The notes beneath the pieces are model-generated. The model had not been told where the DNA came from. It ran no database searches and saw only the letters and a list, made by a program, of their open reading frames with translations. This document shows positions 1-7,499 of a stretch of DNA of 13,127 nucleotides, in pieces (positions within the stretch are counted from its first letter, which is position 1; every line of letters begins with the position of its first letter). The DNA is taken from NCBI GenBank assembly GCA_000433415.1, contig FR890540.1, forward strand, positions 1 to 13,127. The letters are read 5' to 3'. A program made the position numbers and the translations under genes. The stretch comes from Clostridium sp. CAG:448 (GTDB taxonomy: Bacteria > Bacillota > Clostridia > Oscillospirales > CAG-272).

Positions 1-480
1 CTCAAAATCCTGATGCGGCAAAAATCCCGCGACCTCGCCCGCGCAAAAGGAAACGAGGATGTCATCATGGAAACCTACGACGCGCTGATTGAGGAAAGTG
101 CCAACCGGATTCACGGGCTGGAAAATCAGATCGCCATGACGGCAGATACGAGAAATACCATCATCAGAGCCAACCGCCATGCCAAAACAGTGCTTGACAT
201 CTTCCACGATATTCTGAACAAAGAAAAGCTGGACAAGCGCGACATTGGGCTGATTGTTGACCGCATTATCGTATACGAAAACCGCATTGAGATCAAGCTG
301 CGGGACGACGTGGACGCGCTCCTGCGGTGCGACGATGCGCCCGAAACGGAGACAAGCGCAAATTTTAACGGGGACACGGAGAATATCGAAAGAACCGCAG
401 AAAAATACAATTCTGTGGTGGTTCAGTCAGCAAAAAACCAAGCTGATAAGGTTTTTCGTGTCAATGTTATCTGTGGCGGC
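1..480 (+). mobile_element. Right end of an integrated element with the recombinase tail at its edge
   Basis: The recombinase-derived part of the fused gene marks element DNA. Homology switches to chromosomal spoVT at about base 470-480, within codons for VICGGDPLEIF. Large serine recombinases join short attP and attB sites, and their genes commonly lie at one end of the element, so this junction is a candidate attL or attR. The exact crossover dinucleotide cannot be fixed because the other element end is outside the window. The left boundary given here is only the window edge. Confidence 0.65.
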
Positions 481-957
481 GACCCGCTTGAGATTTTCAC
501 CGATCGCGAGGGCGAAGTCATTTTCAAAAAATATTCCCCGATCGGGGAGCTTGCGGGATTTGCGGCACAGTATGCCGAAACCTTGCACAAAACCGGCGGA
601 ATGGCTGTGGTGATCTGTGATCGCGACGCCGTAATCGCCTGCGCGGGTGTATCCAAAAAAGAGTATAACGACAAATCCCTTTCGGAAGAATTGGAGAGAA
701 TTATTGAAAACCGTTCTCTCTATGTGTATCATAACGGTGACGCGGCTGGTCCCGTTTTAACCGACGGCAAAAACCACCCGCCCCCCCCCAGCCATTATGT
801 CAGCTGTGCCATGCCGATAGTCAGTGAGGGTGATATCATCGGCTGTGTGGTTTCCCTGCGTGCGACAGACGGAAACGTTCCGGCAATCGGCGGGGATGTG
901 GAAAGCAAGTTGATTCAGACTGCTGCAAGTTTTCTCGGCAGACAGCTTGAAGGCTGA
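1..957 (+). CDS. spoVT: Large serine recombinase C-terminus fused in frame to SpoVT C-terminal portion (5' partial)
   Basis: The reading frame is open from base 1, so the true start lies left of the window; 318 residues are visible. Residues 1 to about 110 resemble the C-terminal tail of clostridial large serine recombinases: a charged, coiled-coil-prone stretch, then KLDKRDIGLIVDRIIVYENR and IEIKLRDDVDALL. From about residue 160 (base 478) the protein matches SpoVT, the sporulation regulator with an AbrB-like DNA-binding domain and a C-terminal GAF domain: GDPLEIFTDREGEV, KKYSPIGEL, VICDRDAVIACAGVSKKEY, and a final FLGRQLEG. GDPLEIF corresponds to residue ~31 of B. subtilis SpoVT, so most of the DNA-binding domain is missing, while the GAF domain (about 185-318) is complete to its natural end. 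I infer that an element integrated into spoVT. The alternative is a recombinase that carries a SpoVT-like tail while an intact spoVT lies elsewhere. A terminator follows the stop. Confidence 0.85.
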   Translation, partial: LKILMRQKSRDLARAKGNEDVIMETYDALIEESANRIHGLENQIAMTADTRNTIIRANRHAKTVLDIFHDILNKEKLDKRDIGLIVDRIIVYENRIEIKLRDDVDALLRCDDAPETETSANFNGDTENIERTAEKYNSVVVQSAKNQADKVFRVNVICGGDPLEIFTDREGEVIFKKYSPIGELAGFAAQYAETLHKTGGMAVVICDRDAVIACAGVSKKEYNDKSLSEELERIIENRSLYVYHNGDAAGPVLTDGKNHPPPPSHYVSCAMPIVSEGDIIGCVVSLRATDGNVPAIGGDVESKLIQTAASFLGRQLEG

Positions 958-986
958 GTTTGCACAGTGTTCGGACAATACAGGGC

Positions 987-1017
987 GGCGGGAGCATGGA
1001 CTTCCGCCTCCTTTTTT
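987..1017 (+). terminator. Rho-independent terminator of the recombinase::spoVT gene
   Basis: GGCGGGAG (987-994) pairs with CTTCCGCC (1001-1008), with one G-T wobble and a 6-nt loop. TCC and a run of six T follow. It lies 30 bases after the stop, the place expected for the natural end of the spoVT transcript. Confidence 0.8.
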
Positions 1018-1092
1018 GGGATCATAGATCGTTTGTGCAGACTTTTGCCATATTGCACAATAAAAAAGCTGTATTCCCGTGCGAAAATACAA

Positions 1093-1122
1093 TTGACGGA
1101 GCGTGTTTTTTTGTGGTATACT
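1093..1122 (+). promoter_or_regulatory. Sigma-A promoter of the surface glycosidase-like gene
   Basis: TTGACG (1093-1098) and TATACT (1117-1122) are separated by 18 bp. A TG dinucleotide at 1114-1115 gives an extended -10. Transcription would start near 1129, about 40 bases before the chosen ATG at 1172. This argues against the upstream in-frame start at 1103, which overlaps the promoter. Confidence 0.8.
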
Positions 1123-1171
1123 AAAAATGCCGTTTTTTGGCAAAAATGTGAAGATTCAAGGAGAGCTTCTT

Positions 1172-4100
1172 ATGAGAAGAGTTATGGCATTTTTAATCGC
1201 CCTTCTTTTGCTTGTACCCTTTATGATCCCTGTGTTGGGGCTTGCACCAGGGGATACAGGGGAACGGTATGTCTATTACGAGGATTCGTTTGACGATTAT
1301 GCCGAGGGAGACAATGCTGCTTCAACTCCGATGAGCAGGCGCTTTCGCCTGGATGCGCAGGCAATCGGGGACGGCAGTATCAAAATCAATAAAGATGCGA
1401 GCGGAAATCTGTATCTGAACTCCCGCGTATTTACGCAGGTTTATACGGAGAAGGAGATTCCGGACGGATATACTTTTTCTGCCGATGTGCTGGAAATGCA
1501 GGGGGACTACCAAGCGGGTATTTTTTTGCGTGGAATTCCGATGGGAACGGCATTTTATGAAACCGACCAGGACCCGGAGCATTCAAATTCCATCGGATAC
1601 AGCGGTGTCTTTTTGTACGGTTACAAAGACCGGTTCTGCGTGAACGTCAAAACTTACGATGCCAAACGGAGCTCTAAGGTGCGCAACAATGTTTTCTCTT
1701 TTGATCTGCCCAAGGGAGCAACGTTTGACAATAAAACCTACACCAACGTGCGCGTTGAGGATGACGGCAAGGAAATGGAGATTTACGTTGCCGATACCCT
1801 GATTTGCCGTTTGGAGATGTCCGATCCCTCCTCGGTGCGGGAGAAGGTCAATTGTTTCAAGAGCATTAAGGTATACGATGCGAACAAGAAAGAGCTTGCA
1901 GCACTGACCGATACACTGGTGCGCGGGGATGGCAAATCGGTAATCGGTTGGGCAACCCGTGTTGCAGTACTTGCATTGGATAACCTGTATATTGCGACCT
2001 ATAAGGAATTTTTGCCGGAGGACGACGGGGAGGAGATCACCACCGCTCCGGAGGTGATTCCCGATAAGCCGTTGGACGATGACAGTACGACTTCTTACGA
2101 AACGGACGAAGATCTGGTTGCAGATGGTGCGGGTGCCGTCCGGTTGCCTGCTACTTCCATCACACACAGCGATCGGAAGTACAACTGGCTGCATGCGGAT
2201 CAGAAAATCTATACTTATGATTTTTCGACGGAGGATTTGCAGGCTTATGCAGATGACCCGAACCTTGCCACGGCAAGTTTGCGGACCAATATGATTTTTG
2301 CAAACGGTGTGCTGTCCTGTAAAGCGAAAAAGACATTTTCCTTCGGATCATCCATGTTTTTGGGCGATGATTACGGACTGTACGGCGGAACGCTTTCCTT
2401 TGATCTGAAGCTGACTGACGGTTATCTGGCGGCGGGAGTCCGCTTGTCCAAACAGGCTGCAAAGACCGTCCATCGCGGGATTTGGTTCCGCATTGAGAAG
2501 GACTGCGTGGTGATCAAAGAGCCGGAAACCAATATTGCAGTGCGTGTGCCGTTGGAATCGACCGACAAGGTGCGTAACTTCCGGATTGAGGATCGTGTGG
2601 AATGCATTGTGTTGTTCTGTGACGACAAGGAGCTGGTGCAGGTGGAGTACGGCAGTGACGGCGCGCTGAAATTCCGCACGCCGGACCGTGTGCTTTGGGC
2701 AAAGGCGGACAGCTCGCGCGTGCAGTCCTCCGGTTACTTTACCCTGTTTGCGAACAGCCTTGAGGGATATGTGGACAATCTCTCCTTCACGCATACGGAA
2801 GTAACGGTAGATATGAAGAATATGGATACCCGGACCATTGACTTTTCTTCCTGGATTGCCACCGATGACCGTGGCAGAACGACGCCTACCGCAGAAACGA
2901 CAGGCGGTGCCAAATCAAAGAAGCAGGTTGGGTTGTTCTACTTTGTTGCACATACCGGCGACGATTCGCAGATTCCGAAGGATATTACCGCCAAGTATCT
3001 GGAGGTCGGTTCCAGAAAGCTGACCGCTTATTTGCAGGACCCGTCCACCACAGGCGGATTTTACTGGGCTGAGCCGTATTTTGGCTATTACCGCAATACG
3101 GATTCCTGGGTACAGCGCAAACATGCGCTGATGCTGGAGGCAGCGGGTGTGGATTTCATTTTTGTGGATCTGACCAACGGTGCTACTTACCCGGACGGTT
3201 TGTTCAGTTTGTTTGATACCTGGCTGGAAATGCGGAAAGAGGGAATTATGACTCCGCAGATCTGTCTGTTTGCGCATGACAGTATCAATGCGGATCTGTC
3301 ACAGTTGCGCGGCTCCGTTCTGTCGGATGAGAATATGAAAAAGTACGATGAGCTGTTCTACCGGTATGAGGGGAAGCCGCTCTTTATGGGGAACTATTCC
3401 AAGGCATCCCCTGAGCAGCAGTCCTTCCTTGACACTTATTTTACGGTGCGTGACTGCTGGGCATGGCAGGATGCGGACGGTATGTGGAACTGGCTGCAGG
3501 AGTATAAAATCAACGATGATGGCAGTGTGAGCTATGTGAACGGCGGACCTGGCAGAAATGCGGACGGAAAGTTTGAAGAACTTGCGCTTTGTATCGGGCA
3601 TCATCCCACTACCAACAAGGGACGCAGCTATGTCAATACGGTTGCACCCACTGTTTCCGGTGCCTACGGATTTTCTTTGGATTCCGGTGCGGGTGCAGGA
3701 TTTGCCGGACAGTTTGAAGCGATCCAAAAGTTGGATCCCGATCTGATTCTGATCACCGGCTGGAATGAATGGGTTGCCGGGCTGAATCATGATGTGTCGG
3801 GCAGAAATAAATTTGCAGGGACTCCCACGACCGGTTTCTACATGGTTGACCAGTTCAATACGGAGTATTCCCGTGATGCGGAGCCGATGCGCCTGCGTCA
3901 GGGAGAAGAGGTCGGATTCGGAGACAACTACTACTACCAGATGGCGTCGATTATCCGCACGTTCAAGGGTCAGGACACCATGCCCACGGCTTCCGGGCAG
4001 GGAACCGTCAAGTTGGGTGACATCGGCGCGTGGAGCAATGTCGGACCGGAGTACCGCGATTATATTGGAGATGCAAATCTGCGCTCGGTTGCCGGCATGT

Positions 4101-4879
4101 ACGCAGGGTATACCTATGTTGACAATACCGCACGGAACGATTTTTCCTATGCAAAGGTTTCCCAGGATAGCGACTATCTTTACTTCATGGTGGAATGTGC
4201 GAACAATATCGAGATTGATGACGGTGCCAACTGGATGAATCTGTTCATCAATATTGATAACGATGCCACCACCGGTTGGGAAGGTTATGATTTCGTGCTT
4301 AACCGCAGGCGTGACAGCCATTATGTATCCATCGAATCCCTTGCAGACGGTTGGAGGGGAGAAGATGTGGGACAGGCGCTGTATACGCTGGAGGGGAAGA
4401 CCATGGTTATCCGTGTTTCCAAGCGCGTATTGGGAGTGAAGGGCGACGTGGAGAAGATGCTGTTCAAATGGGCGGATAATTCCACACTGACCGGAAATGT
4501 GATGGAATTCATGGATCGCGGCGATACCGCTCCCAATGACAGATATGCTTACCAGTATATCGGCAGTGCGGGAAATACAACCACGATTGACTACGTGATG
4601 GAAGATGCGAACGGAAAGCTGTATGCCCTCAGGGATGAATGGGCGGCACTCGGTAAACTCAAGAGCAACCATACGGGCGATGAGACCGAGACAACCGTTC
4701 CCGCAGAGGTTACGACTAACGGAGATTTGACGGACGATGCGGTTACAACCGATGCTGCAACTACGGATCAGACGGGAAAGAAAGGATGCGGCTCCGTTCT
4801 CACAGTAGTGGCGGCGATGCCCGTGCTGATTGCATTCGGTGTTTGCATGCTCCGGAAAAATAAGCGCGAATCGGAATAA
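1172..4879 (+). CDS. Exported membrane-anchored multidomain protein with GH99/GH71-like barrel and CBM9-like domain
   Basis: The start is the ATG eight bases after AAGGAG (1158-1163); the 1235-residue product then opens with a signal peptide (MRRVMAFLIALLLLVPFM). Two related beta-rich, lectin/LamG-like regions follow (about 30-270 and 345-545), with similar strands (NVRVEDDGKEMEIYV and NFRIEDRVECIVLF) and an acidic Thr-rich linker between. Residues ~587-900 resemble the GH71/GH99-like TIM barrel: VGLFYFVAHTGD, a strand ending GVDFIFVDLTNG (D666), and ITGWNEWVAG (E866). About 985-1130 is a CBM9/DOMON-like sandwich. A Thr-rich stretch then leads to KKGCGS, a hydrophobic helix (~1207-1228) and a basic tail. 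The likely role is binding and possibly cleaving a polysaccharide at the cell surface; the substrate is unknown. The barrel lacks the second Glu of the NEWxEG pattern, so activity is uncertain. It is monocistronic, with its own promoter and terminator. Confidence 0.8.
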   Translation: MRRVMAFLIALLLLVPFMIPVLGLAPGDTGERYVYYEDSFDDYAEGDNAASTPMSRRFRLDAQAIGDGSIKINKDASGNLYLNSRVFTQVYTEKEIPDGYTFSADVLEMQGDYQAGIFLRGIPMGTAFYETDQDPEHSNSIGYSGVFLYGYKDRFCVNVKTYDAKRSSKVRNNVFSFDLPKGATFDNKTYTNVRVEDDGKEMEIYVADTLICRLEMSDPSSVREKVNCFKSIKVYDANKKELAALTDTLVRGDGKSVIGWATRVAVLALDNLYIATYKEFLPEDDGEEITTAPEVIPDKPLDDDSTTSYETDEDLVADGAGAVRLPATSITHSDRKYNWLHADQKIYTYDFSTEDLQAYADDPNLATASLRTNMIFANGVLSCKAKKTFSFGSSMFLGDDYGLYGGTLSFDLKLTDGYLAAGVRLSKQAAKTVHRGIWFRIEKDCVVIKEPETNIAVRVPLESTDKVRNFRIEDRVECIVLFCDDKELVQVEYGSDGALKFRTPDRVLWAKADSSRVQSSGYFTLFANSLEGYVDNLSFTHTEVTVDMKNMDTRTIDFSSWIATDDRGRTTPTAETTGGAKSKKQVGLFYFVAHTGDDSQIPKDITAKYLEVGSRKLTAYLQDPSTTGGFYWAEPYFGYYRNTDSWVQRKHALMLEAAGVDFIFVDLTNGATYPDGLFSLFDTWLEMRKEGIMTPQICLFAHDSINADLSQLRGSVLSDENMKKYDELFYRYEGKPLFMGNYSKASPEQQSFLDTYFTVRDCWAWQDADGMWNWLQEYKINDDGSVSYVNGGPGRNADGKFEELALCIGHHPTTNKGRSYVNTVAPTVSGAYGFSLDSGAGAGFAGQFEAIQKLDPDLILITGWNEWVAGLNHDVSGRNKFAGTPTTGFYMVDQFNTEYSRDAEPMRLRQGEEVGFGDNYYYQMASIIRTFKGQDTMPTASGQGTVKLGDIGAWSNVGPEYRDYIGDANLRSVAGMYAGYTYVDNTARNDFSYAKVSQDSDYLYFMVECANNIEIDDGANWMNLFINIDNDATTGWEGYDFVLNRRRDSHYVSIESLADGWRGEDVGQALYTLEGKTMVIRVSKRVLGVKGDVEKMLFKWADNSTLTGNVMEFMDRGDTAPNDRYAYQYIGSAGNTTTIDYVMEDANGKLYALRDEWAALGKLKSNHTGDETETTVPAEVTTNGDLTDDAVTTDAATTDQTGKKGCGSVLTVVAAMPVLIAFGVCMLRKNKRESE

Positions 4880-4893
4880 AAGAACATAGAAAA

Positions 4894-4965
4894 GCCGACG
4901 GTCGAGCCGGGAAAAGGGGCGGATGTCCTGATTTCCCGGCTTCTGCCGTCGGCATCGTTATTTTC
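4894..4965 (+). terminator. Long hairpin terminator after the surface protein gene
   Basis: GCCGACGG (4894-4901) pairs with CCGTCGGC (4946-4953). Inside it AGCCGGGAAA (4905-4914) pairs with TTTCCCGGCT (4932-4941). The following tract (ATCGTTATTTTCG) is T-rich but interrupted. The remaining gene-free bases up to the promoter at 5112 show no feature I can support. Confidence 0.65.
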
Positions 4966-5111
4966 GAACGGGGTATCTTTTATGGGCACCGGCAAAGGAT
5001 GCCCAAACGACACCTATCCGGATGTATGGAAAGGGATTTTGCCGTGGTTCAAATTCGTCAAATAATATCCTTCATTTCCGTTTACTGTAAAGCCTTTTTT
5101 GCCTGTCCCTC

Positions 5112-5141
5112 TTGTCAGTCGGACTCCTTTTGTGATATAAT
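5112..5141 (+). promoter_or_regulatory. Sigma-A promoter of the amidohydrolase gene
   Basis: TTGTCA (5112-5117) and a perfect TATAAT (5136-5141) lie 18 bp apart, with TGA before the -10 giving an extended -10. The predicted leader to the ATG at 5204 is about 55 bases. Confidence 0.8.
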
Positions 5142-5203
5142 GAACCCGGAAGGTACGCAACGTGTCACGACACGGGCGTGCGGAAACGGAAAAAGGAATG
5201 GTC

Positions 5204-6490
5204 ATGGGAATGAAATATGCATTGACAAATGCGGTCCTGCTGGACGGCAGCCGCGACATGAAGCCGCAGACGGGCATGTCGGTTTTGGTGGACGGAGAGA
5301 AAATTGCGGATATTGTGCCGGACAATCGGATTCCAGTGGCATATGAGAGACGGGATTTGGGCGGCAGGTATCTGATACCGGGGCTGATCAATATGCACGT
5401 ACACCTTGCGGGGAGCGGCAAGCCGCAAAAGAAACAGCGGGATAACGAAAAATTGGTGTCGACCATCATGGGCTCGGCGCTGACACGGGCGGTTGCCTAC
5501 AAGATGGTTTGCGGTTTTGCACACGATGCACTGATGAGCGGGGTCACAACCATCCGCACGGTTGGCGGACTGGGGGATTTTGACACCCGCCTGCGTGATG
5601 AAATTGCCGCAGGAACGCGCGTCGGTCCGCGTATTCTGGCGGCGAACCGGGGAATTTCCGTTCCCGGCGGACATATGGCAGGTTCTGTCGCAATTGCGGC
5701 GCACAATACCGAGGAAGCGATTGCGCATTTGCACGCCTCCGCGAAAGAGAAGGTGGATCTGATCAAATTGATGATCACCGGCGGCGTGATGGATGCCAAA
5801 GAAAAGGGAGTTCCGGGGGAGTTGAAAATGGCACCGGAGATGGTTCGGGCGGTCTGTGAGGAAGCGCACCGCATGGGATACCGTGTTGCGGCGCATGTTG
5901 AGTCGCCGGAGGGGGTGCGGGTTGCGTTGGAAAACGGTGTGGATTCCATCGAGCACGGCGCAAAGCCGGACGCGCAGATTCTTGCTTTGTTCAGGGAAAA
6001 GGGAGCGTTCCTGTGCACGACGATTTCGCCGGCGTTGCCGTATGCGCTGTTTGACCGTTCCGTGACCCATGCCACCGAGGTGGAGCAGTATAACGGCAAC
6101 GTTGTTTTCGAGGGAATCATTGCATGCGCAAAAGCAGCTCTGGAAAATGATATTCCGGTTGTGTTGGGAAACGATGTGGGATGTCCATGGATTACACAGT
6201 ACGATTTCTGGCGTGAATTGGTTTACTTCCACAAGTATGTCGGCGTGACAAATGCGTTTGCGCTGTATACCGCAACGCTGCGCAGTGCGCAGATGGCGGG
6301 CATCGGTGATGTTACCGGGTCTATTACCCCCGGAAAAGCGGCGGATATGATCGTTACGGCGGGAAATCCGCTGGAGGATCTGTGCGCACTGCGCCACGTT
6401 GATACAGTGATCGCGCGGGGGCGTATGACGGTTCATCCGACTTTTCACCGCAGAAAACAGGTGGAAGCGGAATTGGACCGATTCCTTTGA
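5204..6490 (+). CDS. Metal-dependent amidohydrolase (imidazolonepropionase / Xaa-Pro dipeptidase-like)
   Basis: This 428-residue protein belongs to the amidohydrolase superfamily, cytoplasmic hydrolases with a TIM barrel and a one- or two-metal centre. It starts with the small beta domain (TNAVLLDG, VDGEKIADI), then the first metal motif NMHVH (H65, H67). DLIKLMITGG provides the lysine usually carboxylated to bridge two metals (K188). AAHVES gives H231, SIEHGA gives H251, and VLGNDVG gives the catalytic Asp (D324). GKAADMIV and a closing beta strand finish the fold. All expected ligands are present, so it should be active; the substrate (cyclic amide, dipeptide or similar) cannot be read from sequence. 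The ATG at 5204 is chosen for its spacing from AAGGA (5193-5197). A GTG at 5162 and ATGs at 5198 and 5210 are in the same frame; 5210 would also be acceptable. The gene stands alone between a promoter and a terminator. Confidence 0.85.
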   Translation: MGMKYALTNAVLLDGSRDMKPQTGMSVLVDGEKIADIVPDNRIPVAYERRDLGGRYLIPGLINMHVHLAGSGKPQKKQRDNEKLVSTIMGSALTRAVAYKMVCGFAHDALMSGVTTIRTVGGLGDFDTRLRDEIAAGTRVGPRILAANRGISVPGGHMAGSVAIAAHNTEEAIAHLHASAKEKVDLIKLMITGGVMDAKEKGVPGELKMAPEMVRAVCEEAHRMGYRVAAHVESPEGVRVALENGVDSIEHGAKPDAQILALFREKGAFLCTTISPALPYALFDRSVTHATEVEQYNGNVVFEGIIACAKAALENDIPVVLGNDVGCPWITQYDFWRELVYFHKYVGVTNAFALYTATLRSAQMAGIGDVTGSITPGKAADMIVTAGNPLEDLCALRHVDTVIARGRMTVHPTFHRRKQVEAELDRFL

Positions 6491-6540
6491 AAGGCGAAAA
6501 GCCATATCCGGCAGAAAAAGAGGATGTGAAAAAGTCCCGG

Positions 6541-6584
6541 ACAAAAAGCATCCGAGAGTTGAAAGACTTTCGGATGCTTTTTGT
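6541..6584. terminator. Bidirectional terminator
   Basis: ACAAAAAGCATCCGA (6541-6555) is perfectly complementary to TCGGATGCTTTTTGT (6570-6584), extended by three more pairs (one wobble) toward the loop. The AAAAA/TTTTT arms place a U-tract on both transcripts. It can serve the amidohydrolase gene (stop at 6490) on the + strand and the XRE operon (stop at 6708) on the - strand. Confidence 0.85.
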
Positions 6585-6680
6585 CAGTTGAAAGGAAAAA
6601 CGGCTGTCATCTTTCTTCAATAACACTGGGGTGTGCTTTCACCACCTTGTGAGCCACATCCGGTGTCTGCCGGCTCTGCT

Positions 6681-6704
6681 GCCGGGAACAATGCTGCTCC
6701 CGGC
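6681..6704 (-). other. GC-rich hairpin just after the XRE gene
   Basis: GCCGGGA (6681-6687) pairs with TCCCGGC (6698-6704), with a 10-nt loop, starting 4 bases past the XRE stop codon. No T-run follows on the - strand. It may stabilise the 3' end of the message, with real termination at 6541-6584. Confidence 0.4.
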
Positions 6705-6707
6705 TTG

Positions 6708-6953
6708 TTATACATTTTTATCGCAGTTGACCGTTGTCCCGGTATGCACCTGCTTCATCATTTCGTCTATGGAAATGCCGATCAGGTCGGAAATGGCAGG
6801 GAGCAGAAAGATGTCGGGATAGCAAAGCTCCCGTTCCCATTTGGATACAGCCTGCGTGCTGACCCCGAGGAGCTCTCCGAATTCGCCCTGCGTAAGCCGG
6901 TGCTTCCTGCGGTAATTCAGGATATATTCGCCGATTCGGATTCTGTTCTTCAT
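6708..6953 (-). CDS. Small XRE-family (Cro/C1-type) HTH regulator
   Basis: This 81-residue protein is essentially one helix-turn-helix domain: IGEYILNYRRKHRLTQGEFGELLGVS, then TQAVSKWERELCYPDIFLLPAISDL (residues ~8-60), with a short non-conserved tail. The LTQxEFGELLGVSxQAVSKWE pattern is the XRE recognition unit, so it should bind DNA as a dimer. Its ATG overlaps the stop of the ArsR/DUF2087 gene in the four bases ATGA (6950-6953), implying translational coupling. Many relatives carry a second ligand or membrane domain that is absent here; whether this is natural or a truncation cannot be told. Confidence 0.85.
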   Translation of the reverse strand: MKNRIRIGEYILNYRRKHRLTQGEFGELLGVSTQAVSKWERELCYPDIFLLPAISDLIGISIDEMMKQVHTGTTVNCDKNV

Positions 6954-7480
6954 TTTACCCGTTTATATGTTTCGTGATGCCGCGTCATCATACCAAACGC
7001 AATCATTTCCCGCCGAATCGTACAATAATCCTCGTGATAGCGCTGAATGATCTCGTTTACCTCCTTTTCCGCATACGTTCGGTCCGGCTCGAACTGTTTT
7101 AAGATTTCCGACAGTACAATTTCGCGTTTCTTCCGTTGCGTGGGAATCTGCGTCAATCTGCCGTATTTGAAGAGGTTCGACAGGACTGCTTTTCTGTACT
7201 TTTCTTCGGCGTCAACGTTCTTTTCGTCTTTTATGAACGCAAAAAGCGGTTTGTCGAATATTTCGCGATTCAGGGAATAGATGATATAAAATTGTGAACG
7301 GGAACAGTTGACCATGCCCGCTGCTTCCATTTTTTTGAGATGGTAGCAGATGGTAGCCGGCGTAAGGGAGAGCTCGCAAGCGATCTTTTCGACATAGGAA
7401 TCTTCCTTGAGAAGAATATTCAGTATTTCAAGCCGCGTTTCGTTCGCAAGGAGCTTTAACGGTTCAAGTTTTTCTTTCAC
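6950..7480 (-). CDS. ArsR-type HTH regulator with C-terminal DUF2087 domain
   Basis: The 176-residue product starts with a winged helix of the ArsR class: LEPLKLLANETRLEILNIL, then LTPATICYHLKKMEAAGMVN (residues ~1-85). The C-terminal part (~100-165) matches DUF2087: GRLTQIPTQRKKREIVLSEI, FEPDRTYAEKEVNEIIQRYH and EDYCTIRREMIAFGMM. No cysteine pair typical of metal-sensing ArsR proteins is seen at the recognition helix, so metal sensing is unlikely. The GTG at 7480 is chosen because AAAAGGAAG (7488-7496) stands nine bases upstream; an in-frame start at 7522 would overlap the preceding gene. It is the middle gene of a three-gene operon and a candidate autoregulator of the promoter at 8034-8062. 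Confidence 0.85.
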   Translation of the reverse strand: MKEKLEPLKLLANETRLEILNILLKEDSYVEKIACELSLTPATICYHLKKMEAAGMVNCSRSQFYIIYSLNREIFDKPLFAFIKDEKNVDAEEKYRKAVLSNLFKYGRLTQIPTQRKKREIVLSEILKQFEPDRTYAEKEVNEIIQRYHEDYCTIRREMIAFGMMTRHHETYKRVK

Positions 7481-7499
7481 TTCATCACTTCCTTTTCTC

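Noticed and set aside
1103..1171. Upstream in-frame start adding 23 residues to the surface protein
   Set aside because: The codon at 1103 lies inside the -35/-10 region and lacks a ribosome site, whereas 1172 has AAGGAG and immediately gives a signal peptide.
3299..4672. A 457-codon open frame on the - strand inside the surface protein gene
   Set aside because: It is antisense to the barrel and CBM9-like domains, rich in Ile/His/Arg with no family pattern, and lacks a supported start.
4983..5005. Hairpin TGGGCA/TGCCCA after the surface protein gene
   Set aside because: The stem is only six pairs, with no T-run and no adjacent gene end; the longer hairpin at 4894-4953 already explains termination.
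5014..5469. Protein-like C-terminal stretch on the - strand (GFTVNGNEGYYLTNLNHG) in the gap before the amidohydrolase
   Set aside because: The frame mostly lies antisense to the amidohydrolase, there is no ribosome site or promoter for a short version, and about 28 suggestive residues are too few to support a gene remnant.
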